Shown here one piece after another: positions 42,726 through 52,650 of a stretch of DNA of 64,000 bases. How positions within the stretch are numbered: the first letter of the stretch is position 1; each line of letters starts with the position of its first letter. Under the pieces are notes generated by a model. The model saw only the letters and a list, made by a program, of their open reading frames with translations. It searched no databases and had not been told where the DNA came from. Made by a program: the position numbers and the translations under genes. This DNA comes from DRPN01 sp964599235. GTDB taxonomy: Bacteria; Bacteroidota; Bacteroidia; Bacteroidales; VadinHA17. The stretch lies in NCBI GenBank assembly GCA_964599235.1, contig CAZRDX010000007.1, positions 186,001 to 250,000 of the forward strand, in the 5' to 3' direction.

Positions 42726-43955
42726 ATGAAGAGGCTGCTGACGATCCTGCGCCTGTTCGCAGGTGCGGTTTTCATCTTCTCGGGTTTCGTCAAGGGCGTC
42801 GACCCCACCGGGTCGGCGATCAAGTTCCGCGAATATCTGGAAGCTTTCCATCTGGATTTTCTGCATTTCCTGGTGCTGCCCGTAGCTTTTCTTCTGCCGT
42901 TGCTGGAGTTCCTCATCGGTGTCTCGCTGTTCTTTGGCATCCGTCCGCGTGCGGGCGTGAAAGGTCTGTGGTTCTTCATGCTTTTTTTCACACCTCTGAC
43001 GCTGGTGCTGGCCCTGTTCGATCCGGTGAGCGACTGCGGTTGTTTCGGTGATGCGCTGGTGCTCACCAACTGGCAAACCTTTGGCAAGAACGTGGTCTTG
43101 CTGCTTGCCGCGTGGGTGCTGTGGCGTCGGCGGGAGGTGCTGCACTCCCCCCGTACCGTACGGCACGACCATCTGTTGCTCACCGTCTACGGCATCTTCT
43201 TCCTGGCGCTCAGCATCCACAGTTACCGTCATCTCCCGCTGCTCGATTTCCGCCCTTACAAGGTGGGCACGAACATTCCCGAGGGGATGACTGTTCCCGA
43301 GGATGCTCCGCACGACGTCTACGAGACGACCCTCATCTATGAGAAGGACGGTGTGAGGAAAGCGTTCTCGATGGACGATTTCCCCTGGCAGGACAGCACG
43401 TGGAAGTTCGTCGAGCAGCGTACGGTGCTGGTGAAGCGGGGATATGTTCCGCCCATCCACGACTTCTCGATCGTGATGCCCGACGGCACGGACATCACCG
43501 ACATCATCCTGGCCTCCCCGAAGCCGGTGTTCCTACTGATCTCGCCCGACTTTTCCCGGGCTTCGCTGAAAGGTCTCGAACGTGCGGCCGGACTGTTCGC
43601 CACCCTCCAGGAAAAGAAGATCCCCATGTATGTGGTGACCGCCTCTTCCGAGGAGGAGGCTGTCAGACGGCTGGGATCACATTTTCCCATACCGTGGACC
43701 AACATGGACGAGACCACCTGCAAGACCGTGGTCCGTTCCAACCCCGGGTTGGTCCTGGTAAAAGAGGGGACGATCCTGGCCAAATGGCATTACCACGACA
43801 TTCCCTCCCCCACCCTGGCGGAGAAGGATCTGCTCGCCAGCTCGGTAAGCCGGCTGCGGCAGCAGGCGGAAATACGGCTGGTCATCCTTCTCGCTGCCCT
43901 GATGCTGCTGATCGTATCCCTGCCGTTTCGCGGGAAGACGGTCAAAAAAGGCTGA
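42726..43955 (+). CDS. DoxX/MauE-type membrane protein with degenerate thioredoxin-like C-terminal domain
   Basis: Membrane protein of 409 aa. Residues 1-140 form a four-span DoxX/MauE unit with the characteristic FSGFVKGVDPTGSAIKF opening and SDCGCFGDALVLTNWQTF cysteine motif, suggesting thiol chemistry at the periplasmic side. Residues about 160-385 are soluble and carry a thioredoxin-like fold pattern (KPVFLLISPDFSRAS, then PMYVVTASSEEEAVRR), but the CxxC active site is missing. A final hydrophobic span ends the protein. The start follows a strong AAGGAGGGAT ribosome site. It precedes tpiA by 75 bp; an association with tpiA is common in Bacteroidales. Function is unknown. Confidence 0.82.
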   Translation: MKRLLTILRLFAGAVFIFSGFVKGVDPTGSAIKFREYLEAFHLDFLHFLVLPVAFLLPLLEFLIGVSLFFGIRPRAGVKGLWFFMLFFTPLTLVLALFDPVSDCGCFGDALVLTNWQTFGKNVVLLLAAWVLWRRREVLHSPRTVRHDHLLLTVYGIFFLALSIHSYRHLPLLDFRPYKVGTNIPEGMTVPEDAPHDVYETTLIYEKDGVRKAFSMDDFPWQDSTWKFVEQRTVLVKRGYVPPIHDFSIVMPDGTDITDIILASPKPVFLLISPDFSRASLKGLERAAGLFATLQEKKIPMYVVTASSEEEAVRRLGSHFPIPWTNMDETTCKTVVRSNPGLVLVKEGTILAKWHYHDIPSPTLAEKDLLASSVSRLRQQAEIRLVILLAALMLLIVSLPFRGKTVKKG

Positions 43956-43963
43956 CATTCTCT

Positions 43964-43993
43964 TTTGTCATCCCTGAGGATTTCCTATTTTTG
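43964..43993 (+). promoter_or_regulatory. Bacteroidota-type promoter of tpiA
   Basis: A perfect TTTG (43964-43967) and perfect TATTTTTG (43986-43993, TAnnTTTG) are separated by 18 bp. Transcription would begin near 44000, leaving about 30 leader bases before tpiA. This is the best promoter match in the window. Confidence 0.72.
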
Positions 43994-44030
43994 GACTTCT
44001 CAATGAAAGAACGAACCTAAACACCGGATC

Positions 44031-44792
44031 ATGAGAAAGAACATTGTTGCCGGCAACTGGAAGATGAACAAGACGCTGGCCGAGGGTGTCCAGCTGGCCC
44101 GTGAGATCGACGAGCTGGTACGCGGGGATATCCCCGACAACACGGAAGTGATCATCGCTCCGCCGTTCACCCATCTGACGGAGGTGGCACGTACCATCGA
44201 CATGACGCGCATCGGTCTGGCGGCACAGAACTGTGCCTCTGAAGCTTCGGGAGCCTATACCGGCGAGGTCTCTGCAGCCATGGTACGCTCCACGGGAGCC
44301 TCCTATGTCATCATCGGCCATTCGGAACGCCGGCAATATTTCGGCGAGACCAATGAAATCCTCAAGAAAAAGACGGAGATGGCCCTAGAGAACGATCTCT
44401 CCCCCATCTTCTGTGTAGGCGAGGTGCTGGAGGAGCGTCAGGCCGGCCGGCATTTCGAGGTGGTGAAGAAACAGATCAACGATGCGCTTTTCTTCCTTTC
44501 CGAGGAGGAGTTCGGCCGCATCATCCTGGCCTATGAGCCGGTGTGGGCCATCGGCACGGGCGAGACGGCCACACCGGAGCAGGCCCAGGAGATGCATGCC
44601 TTCATCCGGGGGCTCATCCGCGAGCGTTACGACGAACGGCTGGCCGGCGAGGTGACGATCCTTTACGGCGGCAGCTGCAAACCCAACAATGCCCGCGAGC
44701 TGTTCGCCAACCCCGATGTCGACGGCGGCCTCATCGGCGGCGCCTCGCTCAAGGCAGAAGACTTTTACGCCATCATCCGGGCCGTGGAATGA
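44031..44792 (+). CDS. tpiA: Triosephosphate isomerase
   Basis: Glycolytic enzyme interconverting dihydroxyacetone phosphate and glyceraldehyde 3-phosphate. The 253-aa length is standard. Substrate and catalytic residues are clear: GNWKMNKT with the lysine, His97 in IIGHSERRQYFGE, Glu169 in AYEPVWAIGTG, the flexible loop that follows, and phosphate-binding YGGSCKPNNA and GGLIGGASL. It has its own promoter and a rho-independent terminator, so it can be expressed separately from the upstream DoxX/MauE gene. Confidence 0.98.
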   Translation: MRKNIVAGNWKMNKTLAEGVQLAREIDELVRGDIPDNTEVIIAPPFTHLTEVARTIDMTRIGLAAQNCASEASGAYTGEVSAAMVRSTGASYVIIGHSERRQYFGETNEILKKKTEMALENDLSPIFCVGEVLEERQAGRHFEVVKKQINDALFFLSEEEFGRIILAYEPVWAIGTGETATPEQAQEMHAFIRGLIRERYDERLAGEVTILYGGSCKPNNARELFANPDVDGGLIGGASLKAEDFYAIIRAVE

Positions 44793-44817
44793 AGATGACA
44801 GAACCAGCATATCCGAA

Positions 44818-44849
44818 AAAGAGGACCCGGCGGTCCTCTTTTTTTTTCC
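44818..44849 (+). terminator. Rho-independent terminator of tpiA
   Basis: AAGAGGACC pairs with GGTCCTCTT around a short CGG-type loop, followed by a run of T. It lies about 25 bp after the tpiA stop. Confidence 0.92.
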
Positions 44850-44916
44850 GTACAAGTTGCTAACTTTATCCCTGTAACAGCCTACATCCACCATCCACGA
44901 GACGCTCACAAGGATC

Positions 44917-47900
44917 ATGAACATGCAAGCCTTTCACGGTCGTCCTACTTTCCCCCTCCGTTATTTTGTTCTGGTGATCCTGCTGATCCACCTGCCCTTC
45001 ACCCTGCAGTCGCAGAGTGTACGGACTTTCCCTTCCGACACAACCGATTTTGCAGAGAGTTTCCGTACGTTCATGACCCAGACCCATCTGAGTGAGCGTC
45101 AGCTTGCCGAACTGGATGAGTTCCTCCGGCGTGTCTCTTCCGACTCGGGCACGGTAAGTGCCACAACACGAGGGCAGGTGCTGTTAACCCTCAATCGTCT
45201 GCGCAGCAGAAGGGCCCGGCAGGTACCTTTCTTCTCCGATTTCATCTCCACCTTCCTTTTCCTCGATGATCACTATCCGGAAGAAGACTATTTCAACAGC
45301 TGGAACCGGGGTCTGCTCACCCTGCTCAACGACCGCAAGGTGATGATGCGGTCGGTGCAGCATTATCTGAGCAGTGTGAAAAATTTTCTGCAAAAAAGGG
45401 AGCTTTACTCCGGCCGGGCGATGGTGTGGAAGACCGACTCGGTGGATTTCAGGTTCGTTTTCGACTCTCTTTTTTACATCGTTCCGGCAAAGACCTCTCT
45501 GACCTGTCTGACCGTGAACAGGGACAGTATCGTCATCGACGAGGCGGAGGGGCGGTATGATCCTCACCGTTCGTTGTGGTTGGGCCGGCATGGCAAAGTC
45601 ACATGGGCACGTGCCGGTTACGCTCCCGATTCGGTGTTTGCTCTACTGGAAGATTACACCCTTGATCTTACACACAACGGTTACAAGCTCGACAGTGTCC
45701 GTTTCATGAACCGCGGCTATTTTCCCGAGCCCATCCTGGGGCAATTCGAGGACAAGGTGAGTCACATCACCACTCCCTCTTCGGCCTCTTATCCGCGTTT
45801 CCGTTCTTATGTCAACCGTTTCCGGATCAAGGATCTCTATCCCGGGGTCGACTATGAAGGGGGTTTTGCCATGCAGGGGGCCGTGGTGAACGGTACCGGC
45901 ACCTCCCAGCAACGTGCCTCCCTGCGTTTCTACCGGGGCGATACGCTGCGGCTGCTCGTAAGATCGGTCTTCTTCGCCATTCACAAGGACCATATGGCCA
46001 GCCTTGAGACCTCCTCAACCTTTTACCTCGACAACGACTCGATCTATCATCCTAACATCGCCTTCAGTTACAACCTTCCCACCCACGAGGTCTCCCTCTA
46101 CCAGACCGACAACCTGATGACCACGAGCCCTTATTACGACACTTACCACAACCTCAACATCGCAGCCAACCGTTTCGTGTGGCTCATGGACGAGAACAGG
46201 GTCCTGTTCACACGCCTGCGGGGCACCACCATCGGCGAGGCTCGTTTCTGGTCGACCAACTTCTTCAACGACCAGACCTACTACAAGATCCAGTACATGG
46301 ACCAGCAGCATCCTTTGTATGTGCTCAAGAAGTTCGCCGACTGGTATTACGCGGATGATTTCCCCGTCGACGAGCTGGCACGCTGGATGAAGCGTCCCGA
46401 ATACCAGGTACGGCGTATGGTGGTGAACATGGCCGTGCTAGGATTTGTCTTCTACAACCCCGAAACGGGAGAAGTACGGCTCAAGAAAGAACTGTACGAT
46501 TATCTCGATGCCCATGCCAGGCGGATCGATTATGATGTGATGTCGTTCTTCTCACGCACGCGTGCTCCGCTCGACAATGCCATTCTCGACCTGGCCACCA
46601 ACGACATGACCATCAACGGGGTGCCCACGATCTTCCTGAGCGACTCCCAGGATGTGGCCATCTATCCCGCCGGCAACCGCATCATCATGCACCGCAACAG
46701 AAGCTTCAGTTTTGACGGGCAGGTGCAGGCCGGCATGAGCACCCTATACGGGAAAAAGTTCATCTTCAACTACGACAGCTTCAAGATCCAGCTCAACCGC
46801 ATCGATTCCATGAAGTTCATGGCATACGGCGACAAGGTGGACGACCTGGGCAATCCCCTGCCCGAAAGGATCAACAACATCCTGGAGATCGTCACGGGGA
46901 ATATCTACATCGACCGGCCCGACAACAAATCCGGCCGCAAGCGGTATCCTGAGTATCCTTATTTCCGCAGTACCGACACCTCCTATGTCTTTTATGACGA
47001 AGCATCGGTATACGACACCATCTACAACCGCGACGATTTTTATTTCGTGATCGAACCGTTCACTCTTTACAGGCTCAACGAACTGCGTAAGGAGGATCTG
47101 GTGTTCCGGGGTAATTTCATCAGCGGCTCGATCTTCCCTCCCATTCCGCAGGAGCTGAAGGTACAGGAAGACAATTCATTGGGTTTCGTCTCGGCCATCC
47201 CCGACGACGGCATCCCCGTATACGATGGCAAAGGGCGTTATTTCAACAAGGTAAAACTGAGCAACCAGGGGCTCAACGGGGCAGGCAAGCTCACCTATCT
47301 TTCGGCGACGATCCTCTCCGACCAGTTCACTTTCTTTCCCGATTCGATGCACACGGATGCCCATGATCTGCTGATCGACACCGTTGCCGTCGACGGGCAG
47401 CGTTTTCCGCACGTAGTTGCCCGTGATGTGCGTGTTCGTTGGTACCCCGGGCAGGATGAGATGCGCATCCTACGTCGCTCTTCTGATCCTGAGCTGTACA
47501 CGAAATATCCCCTGCACGGCGACCTTACGCTCACCCCAACAGCTCTCTATGCCCACGGAAGGATCACCTTACCGGGGATCATTATGTCTTCGGAACGTTT
47601 CCGTCTCGATGAGTTCCGTATGACTGCCGACACCACACGACTGGTGGTCACCGGACCGGGAGAAGAAAAGAAACATCTCCTGGAGGCAGCTCCGGTGAGC
47701 ACCACCGTCGACATTGCCGGGCGGACGGCTATGTACGAATGTCTCAGCGACACCCTGCCGCTAACCCTGCCGGCACAGCAATGGATCACCTCGCTCGATC
47801 ATCTTCTCATCGACTACGACCGTCAGACGGTCACACTGACCAATCTGCGCACCGACGATGACCAGTATCTGTTGTTCCATGATCCCCTACAACTGTCTGA

Positions 47901-49494
47901 ACGCTGGGACCATCTTCCCACCTTCATCTCCCTTCATCCCAAGACGGACACGCTGGGTTTTGCCAGCGATTCAGCCATGTTCGATCTTTCTCTCCAGCGT
48001 CTGACGGCCTATCATGTGGCTCCTCTGGAGGTGGCGGACGCCCGTGTGGCGCCTGACTCCGGCCAGGTGACCATCCGCTCTTCCGGTTTTCTGGCCGAGC
48101 TGAAGAACGCCACCCTCACCGCCAACAACCTTCATACGCTCGACTCGGTGGATCTCACCATCTTCGCCCGCAATGATTTCTCAGGATCAGGAAACTATCA
48201 TTACCGTCAACACAACGGCGAGAGGGAGACGATCCGTTTTGAGAAGCTTTTCGTGGATGATTCGCTCCATACCCGGGCACGGGGCCGTCTCACGCCGGAA
48301 GAGGGTTTCATGCTGAGCCCGGCCTTCGCCTATGCCGGTGAGGTGGAAATGCGATCGTACCGACCGTTGCTGTTCTTCACGGGAGGTGTGAAGGTCATGC
48401 ACTCCTGTGAAGGACTGACCAGCCAGTATCTCTTTTTCTCTTCCGAGATCGACCCCGACAGCATTTTCATCCCCGTCCCCGCCCAACCGGTCGATGTGCA
48501 GCACAAGAAACTCTACTCAGGGCCGGTGATGACCAACGACTCGATCCATATCTATCCTGCCTTTCTTTCGCGTAGAAAGCATTACAGTGACATGACCATC
48601 GCACACGCGGAAGGCTATCTCTATTACGACCGTTCCTCCGGCCAGTACCGGCTGGGAAGCCGGGAAAAGGTGGTCGACCCCTCGCTCCCGGGCAACTATG
48701 TGGCCCTTGACAGGAACTATTGCCGCCTGCGCGGTGAAGGGGTGCTCGATCTGGGAGTTGATCTGGGTCAGGTGAGAATGCTCACCGTAGGGGACATCGT
48801 CCAGGATATGGAGAGCGACTCCGTCATTCTGGACGTGATGATCGGATTTGATTTCTTTTTCCATCCTGAGGCGTTGCGCATCATGCACCACGAACTGGAT
48901 TCCCTGACGGGTCTTCAGGCCGTAGATGTGAGGAGCGACCGCTACCGCCGCATGCTGGAGGAGTTGCCTAAGGGGGAAGGAGCGATAAATCCCCCGAGCG
49001 TCAAAGGGAAGAAGAAAGAAGAAGGCATCCAGACCATCCTGCAGTTGCAGAGCGTGCCGCCGCGTGAGCGTCATACGCTGTTCCTCTCGCATGTACGCCT
49101 GGTATGGAACCAGGAGACCCGCTCGTTCATCTCAACCGGCAAGATCGGCATCGGCAACATCGACGGCCGCCCGCTCAACGTTCTGGTGGACGGTTATCTG
49201 GAGATAAGACGGCGGCGCAGCGGTTCGTCGTTCGACCTGTATCTGCAGCCTACGCCTCGTCTCTTCTACTATTTCGCCTACACGCCCGGTGTGATGCAGG
49301 CCATCGCCCGCAACCCGGCTTTCATGAGCGTGATCATGCAGGAAAAAGAGAGCAAGAGGATGTCCCACAGCGGAAGGAACGGACCATCGTACCTCTACAT
49401 GCCCGGCGTGAACAGAAAGATGACCATGTTCCTGCAAAGGATGGAGCTACTCCGAGAAGGGGAATCTTCCGGTGAAGGAGGAAGAGAACCGTAA
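44917..49494 (+). CDS. Giant secreted protein of unknown function (1525 aa)
   Basis: Very large exported protein with an N-terminal signal (YFVLVILLIHLPFTLQSQS). I do not recognise a named domain. The mature protein is beta-rich, with many repeated short segments in which aromatic and charged residues alternate and Asp-Ser/Asp-Thr turns recur (DSIYHPNIAFSYN, DTSYVFYDEASVYDT, DSIHIYPAFLSRR). Near residue 500 a short helical segment (ELARWMKRPEYQVRRMVVNMAVLGF) interrupts the pattern. There are no Cys-rich, choice-of-anchor or type IX sorting signals at the basic C-terminus. The gene is a single transcription unit behind the tpiA terminator; a TAACTTTA box at 44861-44868 may be its -7 element. 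It could be a periplasmic or outer-membrane-associated scaffold, by inference only. Confidence 0.85.
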   Translation: MNMQAFHGRPTFPLRYFVLVILLIHLPFTLQSQSVRTFPSDTTDFAESFRTFMTQTHLSERQLAELDEFLRRVSSDSGTVSATTRGQVLLTLNRLRSRRARQVPFFSDFISTFLFLDDHYPEEDYFNSWNRGLLTLLNDRKVMMRSVQHYLSSVKNFLQKRELYSGRAMVWKTDSVDFRFVFDSLFYIVPAKTSLTCLTVNRDSIVIDEAEGRYDPHRSLWLGRHGKVTWARAGYAPDSVFALLEDYTLDLTHNGYKLDSVRFMNRGYFPEPILGQFEDKVSHITTPSSASYPRFRSYVNRFRIKDLYPGVDYEGGFAMQGAVVNGTGTSQQRASLRFYRGDTLRLLVRSVFFAIHKDHMASLETSSTFYLDNDSIYHPNIAFSYNLPTHEVSLYQTDNLMTTSPYYDTYHNLNIAANRFVWLMDENRVLFTRLRGTTIGEARFWSTNFFNDQTYYKIQYMDQQHPLYVLKKFADWYYADDFPVDELARWMKRPEYQVRRMVVNMAVLGFVFYNPETGEVRLKKELYDYLDAHARRIDYDVMSFFSRTRAPLDNAILDLATNDMTINGVPTIFLSDSQDVAIYPAGNRIIMHRNRSFSFDGQVQAGMSTLYGKKFIFNYDSFKIQLNRIDSMKFMAYGDKVDDLGNPLPERINNILEIVTGNIYIDRPDNKSGRKRYPEYPYFRSTDTSYVFYDEASVYDTIYNRDDFYFVIEPFTLYRLNELRKEDLVFRGNFISGSIFPPIPQELKVQEDNSLGFVSAIPDDGIPVYDGKGRYFNKVKLSNQGLNGAGKLTYLSATILSDQFTFFPDSMHTDAHDLLIDTVAVDGQRFPHVVARDVRVRWYPGQDEMRILRRSSDPELYTKYPLHGDLTLTPTALYAHGRITLPGIIMSSERFRLDEFRMTADTTRLVVTGPGEEKKHLLEAAPVSTTVDIAGRTAMYECLSDTLPLTLPAQQWITSLDHLLIDYDRQTVTLTNLRTDDDQYLLFHDPLQLSERWDHLPTFISLHPKTDTLGFASDSAMFDLSLQRLTAYHVAPLEVADARVAPDSGQVTIRSSGFLAELKNATLTANNLHTLDSVDLTIFARNDFSGSGNYHYRQHNGERETIRFEKLFVDDSLHTRARGRLTPEEGFMLSPAFAYAGEVEMRSYRPLLFFTGGVKVMHSCEGLTSQYLFFSSEIDPDSIFIPVPAQPVDVQHKKLYSGPVMTNDSIHIYPAFLSRRKHYSDMTIAHAEGYLYYDRSSGQYRLGSREKVVDPSLPGNYVALDRNYCRLRGEGVLDLGVDLGQVRMLTVGDIVQDMESDSVILDVMIGFDFFFHPEALRIMHHELDSLTGLQAVDVRSDRYRRMLEELPKGEGAINPPSVKGKKKEEGIQTILQLQSVPPRERHTLFLSHVRLVWNQETRSFISTGKIGIGNIDGRPLNVLVDGYLEIRRRRSGSSFDLYLQPTPRLFYYFAYTPGVMQAIARNPAFMSVIMQEKESKRMSHSGRNGPSYLYMPGVNRKMTMFLQRMELLREGESSGEGGREP

Positions 49495-49505
49495 CAGACC
49501 GTTTT

Positions 49506-50006
49506 CTACCGGTTACGTGGTCCCATTTCCACTACTTCCAGGTCACGGATATCGTGTCCTTCGATGACGAAACGCACCACGGTGCGCCGGGTATGGAATC
49601 CCGCATATCCCGCTGCTCCGGGGTTGATGTGGAGGAGCTCCAGTTCCTTGTCATACATCACCTTCAGGATGTGGGAGTGGCCGCTGATGAAGAGGTCGGG
49701 TGGCTCCTGCCGTAACCGTTCGCGCACCTCCCGCGCATAACGTCCCGGATAGCCACCGATGTGGGTGATCCAGACATCCACCTCCTCACAGAGAAAACGC
49801 TGTTCGGCAGGCCACTCACGCCGCAGTGCCGGTCCGTCAATGTTGCCGTGCACGGCCCGCACAGGTGCCAGCGCCTCCAGCGCCGCGATCACCTCGCGGG
49901 TGCCGATGTCTCCGGCATGCCAGATCTCATCCGCTCCGGCAAAAACTTCCTTCCACCGCGGATCCACATGACCGTGCGTGTCCGACAACAAACCGATCCT
50001 TTTCAT
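49506..50006 (-). CDS. YfcE/MJ0936-type metallophosphoesterase
   Basis: Small cytoplasmic phosphodiesterase of 166 aa. All metal-binding motifs are present: LLSDTHGHVDP, EIWHAGDIGT, VHGNIDGPALR, and FISGHSHILKV followed by LLHINPGAAG. The family hydrolyses model phosphodiesters; natural substrates are generally unknown. The start at 50006 is set by a strong AGGAGG site upstream; a longer in-frame extension to 50108 lacks one and would overlap the divergent gene. It converges with the giant secreted-protein gene, 11 bp apart. Confidence 0.92.
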   Translation of the reverse strand: MKRIGLLSDTHGHVDPRWKEVFAGADEIWHAGDIGTREVIAALEALAPVRAVHGNIDGPALRREWPAEQRFLCEEVDVWITHIGGYPGRYAREVRERLRQEPPDLFISGHSHILKVMYDKELELLHINPGAAGYAGFHTRRTVVRFVIEGHDIRDLEVVEMGPRNR

Positions 50007-50066
50007 CGCGTTCCTCCTGCAAAAATAGATACTGGCGGAAATATCCCTCAATTCAATTAGTTTTTT

Positions 50067-50074
50067 TATTTTTG
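50067..50074 (+). promoter_or_regulatory. -7 element (TATTTTTG) of the TPR/OmpA gene
   Basis: A perfect TAnnTTTG box 23 bp before the GTG start; no clear TTTG at -33. It lies in the 90-bp gap between divergent genes. Confidence 0.45.
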
Positions 50075-50096
50075 AACAAACATCAACCTTTTTGCC

Positions 50097-52649
50097 GTGA
50101 AGTTGCAACGACAGATCCTTCCCGGGTTTCTCTTTTTCCTCCTCCTTTTCTCACCGGAGGCCCCGGGACAGTCGCTGAACAAGACGGTCAAGACCATCTT
50201 CAACGAGGCTGAAGGCATCCTCCTCTACAACGAGGATTACGAGGAGGCCCTCCCCCTTTACCGTATGCTGGTGGATCTGGTCCCGGACAATCACAACTAC
50301 CAGTACAAGGTTGGGATCTGCTATCTGAACATCCCGGGGAAAGTGGAGAAGGCTCTCCACTGGCTGAAAAGGTCGAACGTCGATCCCGTGGTCGAATACT
50401 CCTACAGCTACAAGGAGACCCATCCGCCGGTCGATGTCCTGTTCTATATCGGTTCGGCCTATCACCTTCTGGGACAAACCGATTCGGCGGTGATCTATTA
50501 CAACGAGTTTTTGCGTGCCACAGCCCGGTACCGCAATACCGAGATGTTCTACAACGACTTTGTCCGGCAACAGATCAAGAACTGCGAACATGCCAAGAGG
50601 ATGGAAAAAGAACCGGTACGTGTGCGCAAGGAGATGCTTCCTGAGAACATCAACGCCTTTCACCGGAATCTCTATCCCGTCATGTCGGGCAACCGCCGGG
50701 TCTTTGTCTACACGGCCTATCCGGGCAGCAACCACCGTATCATGTGTTCCCGCCGTCGGAACGGACAGTGGGGCGATCCCGTGGACATCACCGACGAGCT
50801 GGAAGCCGGGGAAGACTGCTATGCCACCTCCCTCTCTTTCACGGGCGACACTTTGTTCATCTACAAGGAAGAGGGAGGACAGGCCGATCTTTGGATGAGC
50901 CGTTACGATGGATCGCGATGGAGTCCCATGAAACGGCTGGGGAGGAACATCAACACCAAGTACTGGGAGTCGTCATGCTCCATGACCTCCGACGGGAAGT
51001 GGCTCTACTTCAGCAGTAACCGGGAAGGGGGCTATGGTGGTCTGGACATTTATGTGGCTCCCCGTCTGCCCGACGGCCGTTGGGGCGAACCCCGCAATCT
51101 GGGGCCGGTCATCAACACCCCCCTGATGGAGGACTCTCCCTACCTCAGTGCCGATGGAAAAAGGCTTTTTTTCACCTCGCAGGGGCATTACAACATGGGC
51201 AGTTTCGACATCTTCTACTCCGTCCGGAAAGGGAACAGGTGGACCAAACCTGTCAACGTAGGTTTCCCCGTGAACACCACCGATATCAACCGTTTCTACT
51301 ACCCCCTGGGCAACGGTGACACTGCCCTGGTCTCTCTTTTCTCTCCGGAAGAGACGAACATAGGCAACTGGAACATCTATAAAATACACATCCTGGGTCC
51401 GGATGAGGTGGCGGAAGTCACATTGGAAGGACATGTTTCTTTCGCCGACGGCAGATCGGTGGCGGACACCTCGTTGCGAGTGCTGTTAGCCGACAGCAGC
51501 GGCAGGCAGATAGCCACCCTGCGTCCGGACAGTGCCGGGCACTACCGTTACCGGATCATGGCCGGCACTTACATCCTCCGTTTCCGGAGCCTCCATTACC
51601 GGGACACCTCGGAAACGGTGACGGTCGCCACCGACTATCCGCGTTCGTCGCTGATGCTTGAGACCGAGCTGTTGCCCCGCGCGGCAGGAGAAGGAGATAT
51701 TTTCTTCGTCCGCTCCCTTTATTTCCCGCCCGGCAGCGACCGGCTCACGGCTGAAGGACGTCTGGCGCTGACCCAGCTGGCCGTGATGCTGCAGCAGTAT
51801 CCTTCGCTTCATTACGAGATCAGCGGGCTGGCCGATACCACACACCTGCAGGATCAGATGCATCGTCTGCCGGTGCGGCGTGCCCTCACCGTGCTCAACA
51901 CCCTCGACTCACTCGGTATTCCGCGCGACAGGGTCACTTTCATGAAGATCGGCGAGGTAAAAGTGGTCCCCCTGGGCAAGGGCAAAGCCACCAGCGTCGC
52001 CGATATGGAAGAGCGTTCCCGCCGGGTCGACATCAAGCTCATACGTCCCGACACCACCCTGACGCTAAGGAAAGAGTTCTTCGTACCGGAATATGTGGCT
52101 GGCCGTGACAAGCTCACCTACTCCCTCCTGGTGATCAAGACGAAAAAGAAACTGCCGGCCGACTATTTCTACCGTTTCAACATCGAAGAGCTGAGCTTTG
52201 TGAAGGTGGACGAGGTGAACGGCGAGTATTACTATACGCTGGGCAGCTACAAGCAGAAGAACCGTGCCGTAGAGATGCTCAACCGCATCATCGGGGCGGG
52301 GTTCACCACGGCCCGCATCCTCGACGATCCTGCGCTGGACGAGCTGCTGCATCGTCCTCCCGGCACGGAACGGGAGTATGTGGGCCGGAGCATGTACGTC
52401 AAGGATGAGATCCCCTACTACACCATCCAGATCTATGCTCTTTACAATCCGCCGTACAAGGGAGCCTTCCGCGGCCTTACTGACGTGAAGGTGTGGGCCT
52501 GCAAAGACCGCTTCTTCCGTTACACCACCGGCAACTACCACGGTTATTCCAAGGCGCTGGCCGATCTGCCAAAAATCAGGAAGATGGGATTCCACGATGC
52601 TTTCATCCGGCCGGTGAGCAGCCTGGAAGAGCTCCTGAAAGAACAGTAA
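50097..52649 (+). CDS. TPR-PD40-OmpA-SPOR envelope protein
   Basis: Exported 850-aa protein with GTG start and a signal peptide ending at PEAPGQ. Order of domains: TPR-like helices (about 30-150; EALPLYRMLVDLVPDNHNYQYKVGICYL), PD40/WD40-like beta-propeller repeats (190-440; DGKWLYFSSNREGGYGGLDIY and DGKRLFFTSQGHYNMGSFDIFY), a carboxypeptidase-regulatory-like sandwich (450-530), an OmpA-like peptidoglycan-binding domain (540-660), and two SPOR-like segments at the end (FYRFNIEELSFVKV..YYYTLGSYKQKNRAVEML and YYTIQIYALYNPP). The OmpA fold would grip peptidoglycan. The set resembles PorE-like proteins of type IX/gliding systems, but no other Por genes are here, so I leave it unnamed. rsmE starts one base after its stop. 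Confidence 0.85.
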   Translation: MKLQRQILPGFLFFLLLFSPEAPGQSLNKTVKTIFNEAEGILLYNEDYEEALPLYRMLVDLVPDNHNYQYKVGICYLNIPGKVEKALHWLKRSNVDPVVEYSYSYKETHPPVDVLFYIGSAYHLLGQTDSAVIYYNEFLRATARYRNTEMFYNDFVRQQIKNCEHAKRMEKEPVRVRKEMLPENINAFHRNLYPVMSGNRRVFVYTAYPGSNHRIMCSRRRNGQWGDPVDITDELEAGEDCYATSLSFTGDTLFIYKEEGGQADLWMSRYDGSRWSPMKRLGRNINTKYWESSCSMTSDGKWLYFSSNREGGYGGLDIYVAPRLPDGRWGEPRNLGPVINTPLMEDSPYLSADGKRLFFTSQGHYNMGSFDIFYSVRKGNRWTKPVNVGFPVNTTDINRFYYPLGNGDTALVSLFSPEETNIGNWNIYKIHILGPDEVAEVTLEGHVSFADGRSVADTSLRVLLADSSGRQIATLRPDSAGHYRYRIMAGTYILRFRSLHYRDTSETVTVATDYPRSSLMLETELLPRAAGEGDIFFVRSLYFPPGSDRLTAEGRLALTQLAVMLQQYPSLHYEISGLADTTHLQDQMHRLPVRRALTVLNTLDSLGIPRDRVTFMKIGEVKVVPLGKGKATSVADMEERSRRVDIKLIRPDTTLTLRKEFFVPEYVAGRDKLTYSLLVIKTKKKLPADYFYRFNIEELSFVKVDEVNGEYYYTLGSYKQKNRAVEMLNRIIGAGFTTARILDDPALDELLHRPPGTEREYVGRSMYVKDEIPYYTIQIYALYNPPYKGAFRGLTDVKVWACKDRFFRYTTGNYHGYSKALADLPKIRKMGFHDAFIRPVSSLEELLKEQ

Positions 52650-52650
52650 C

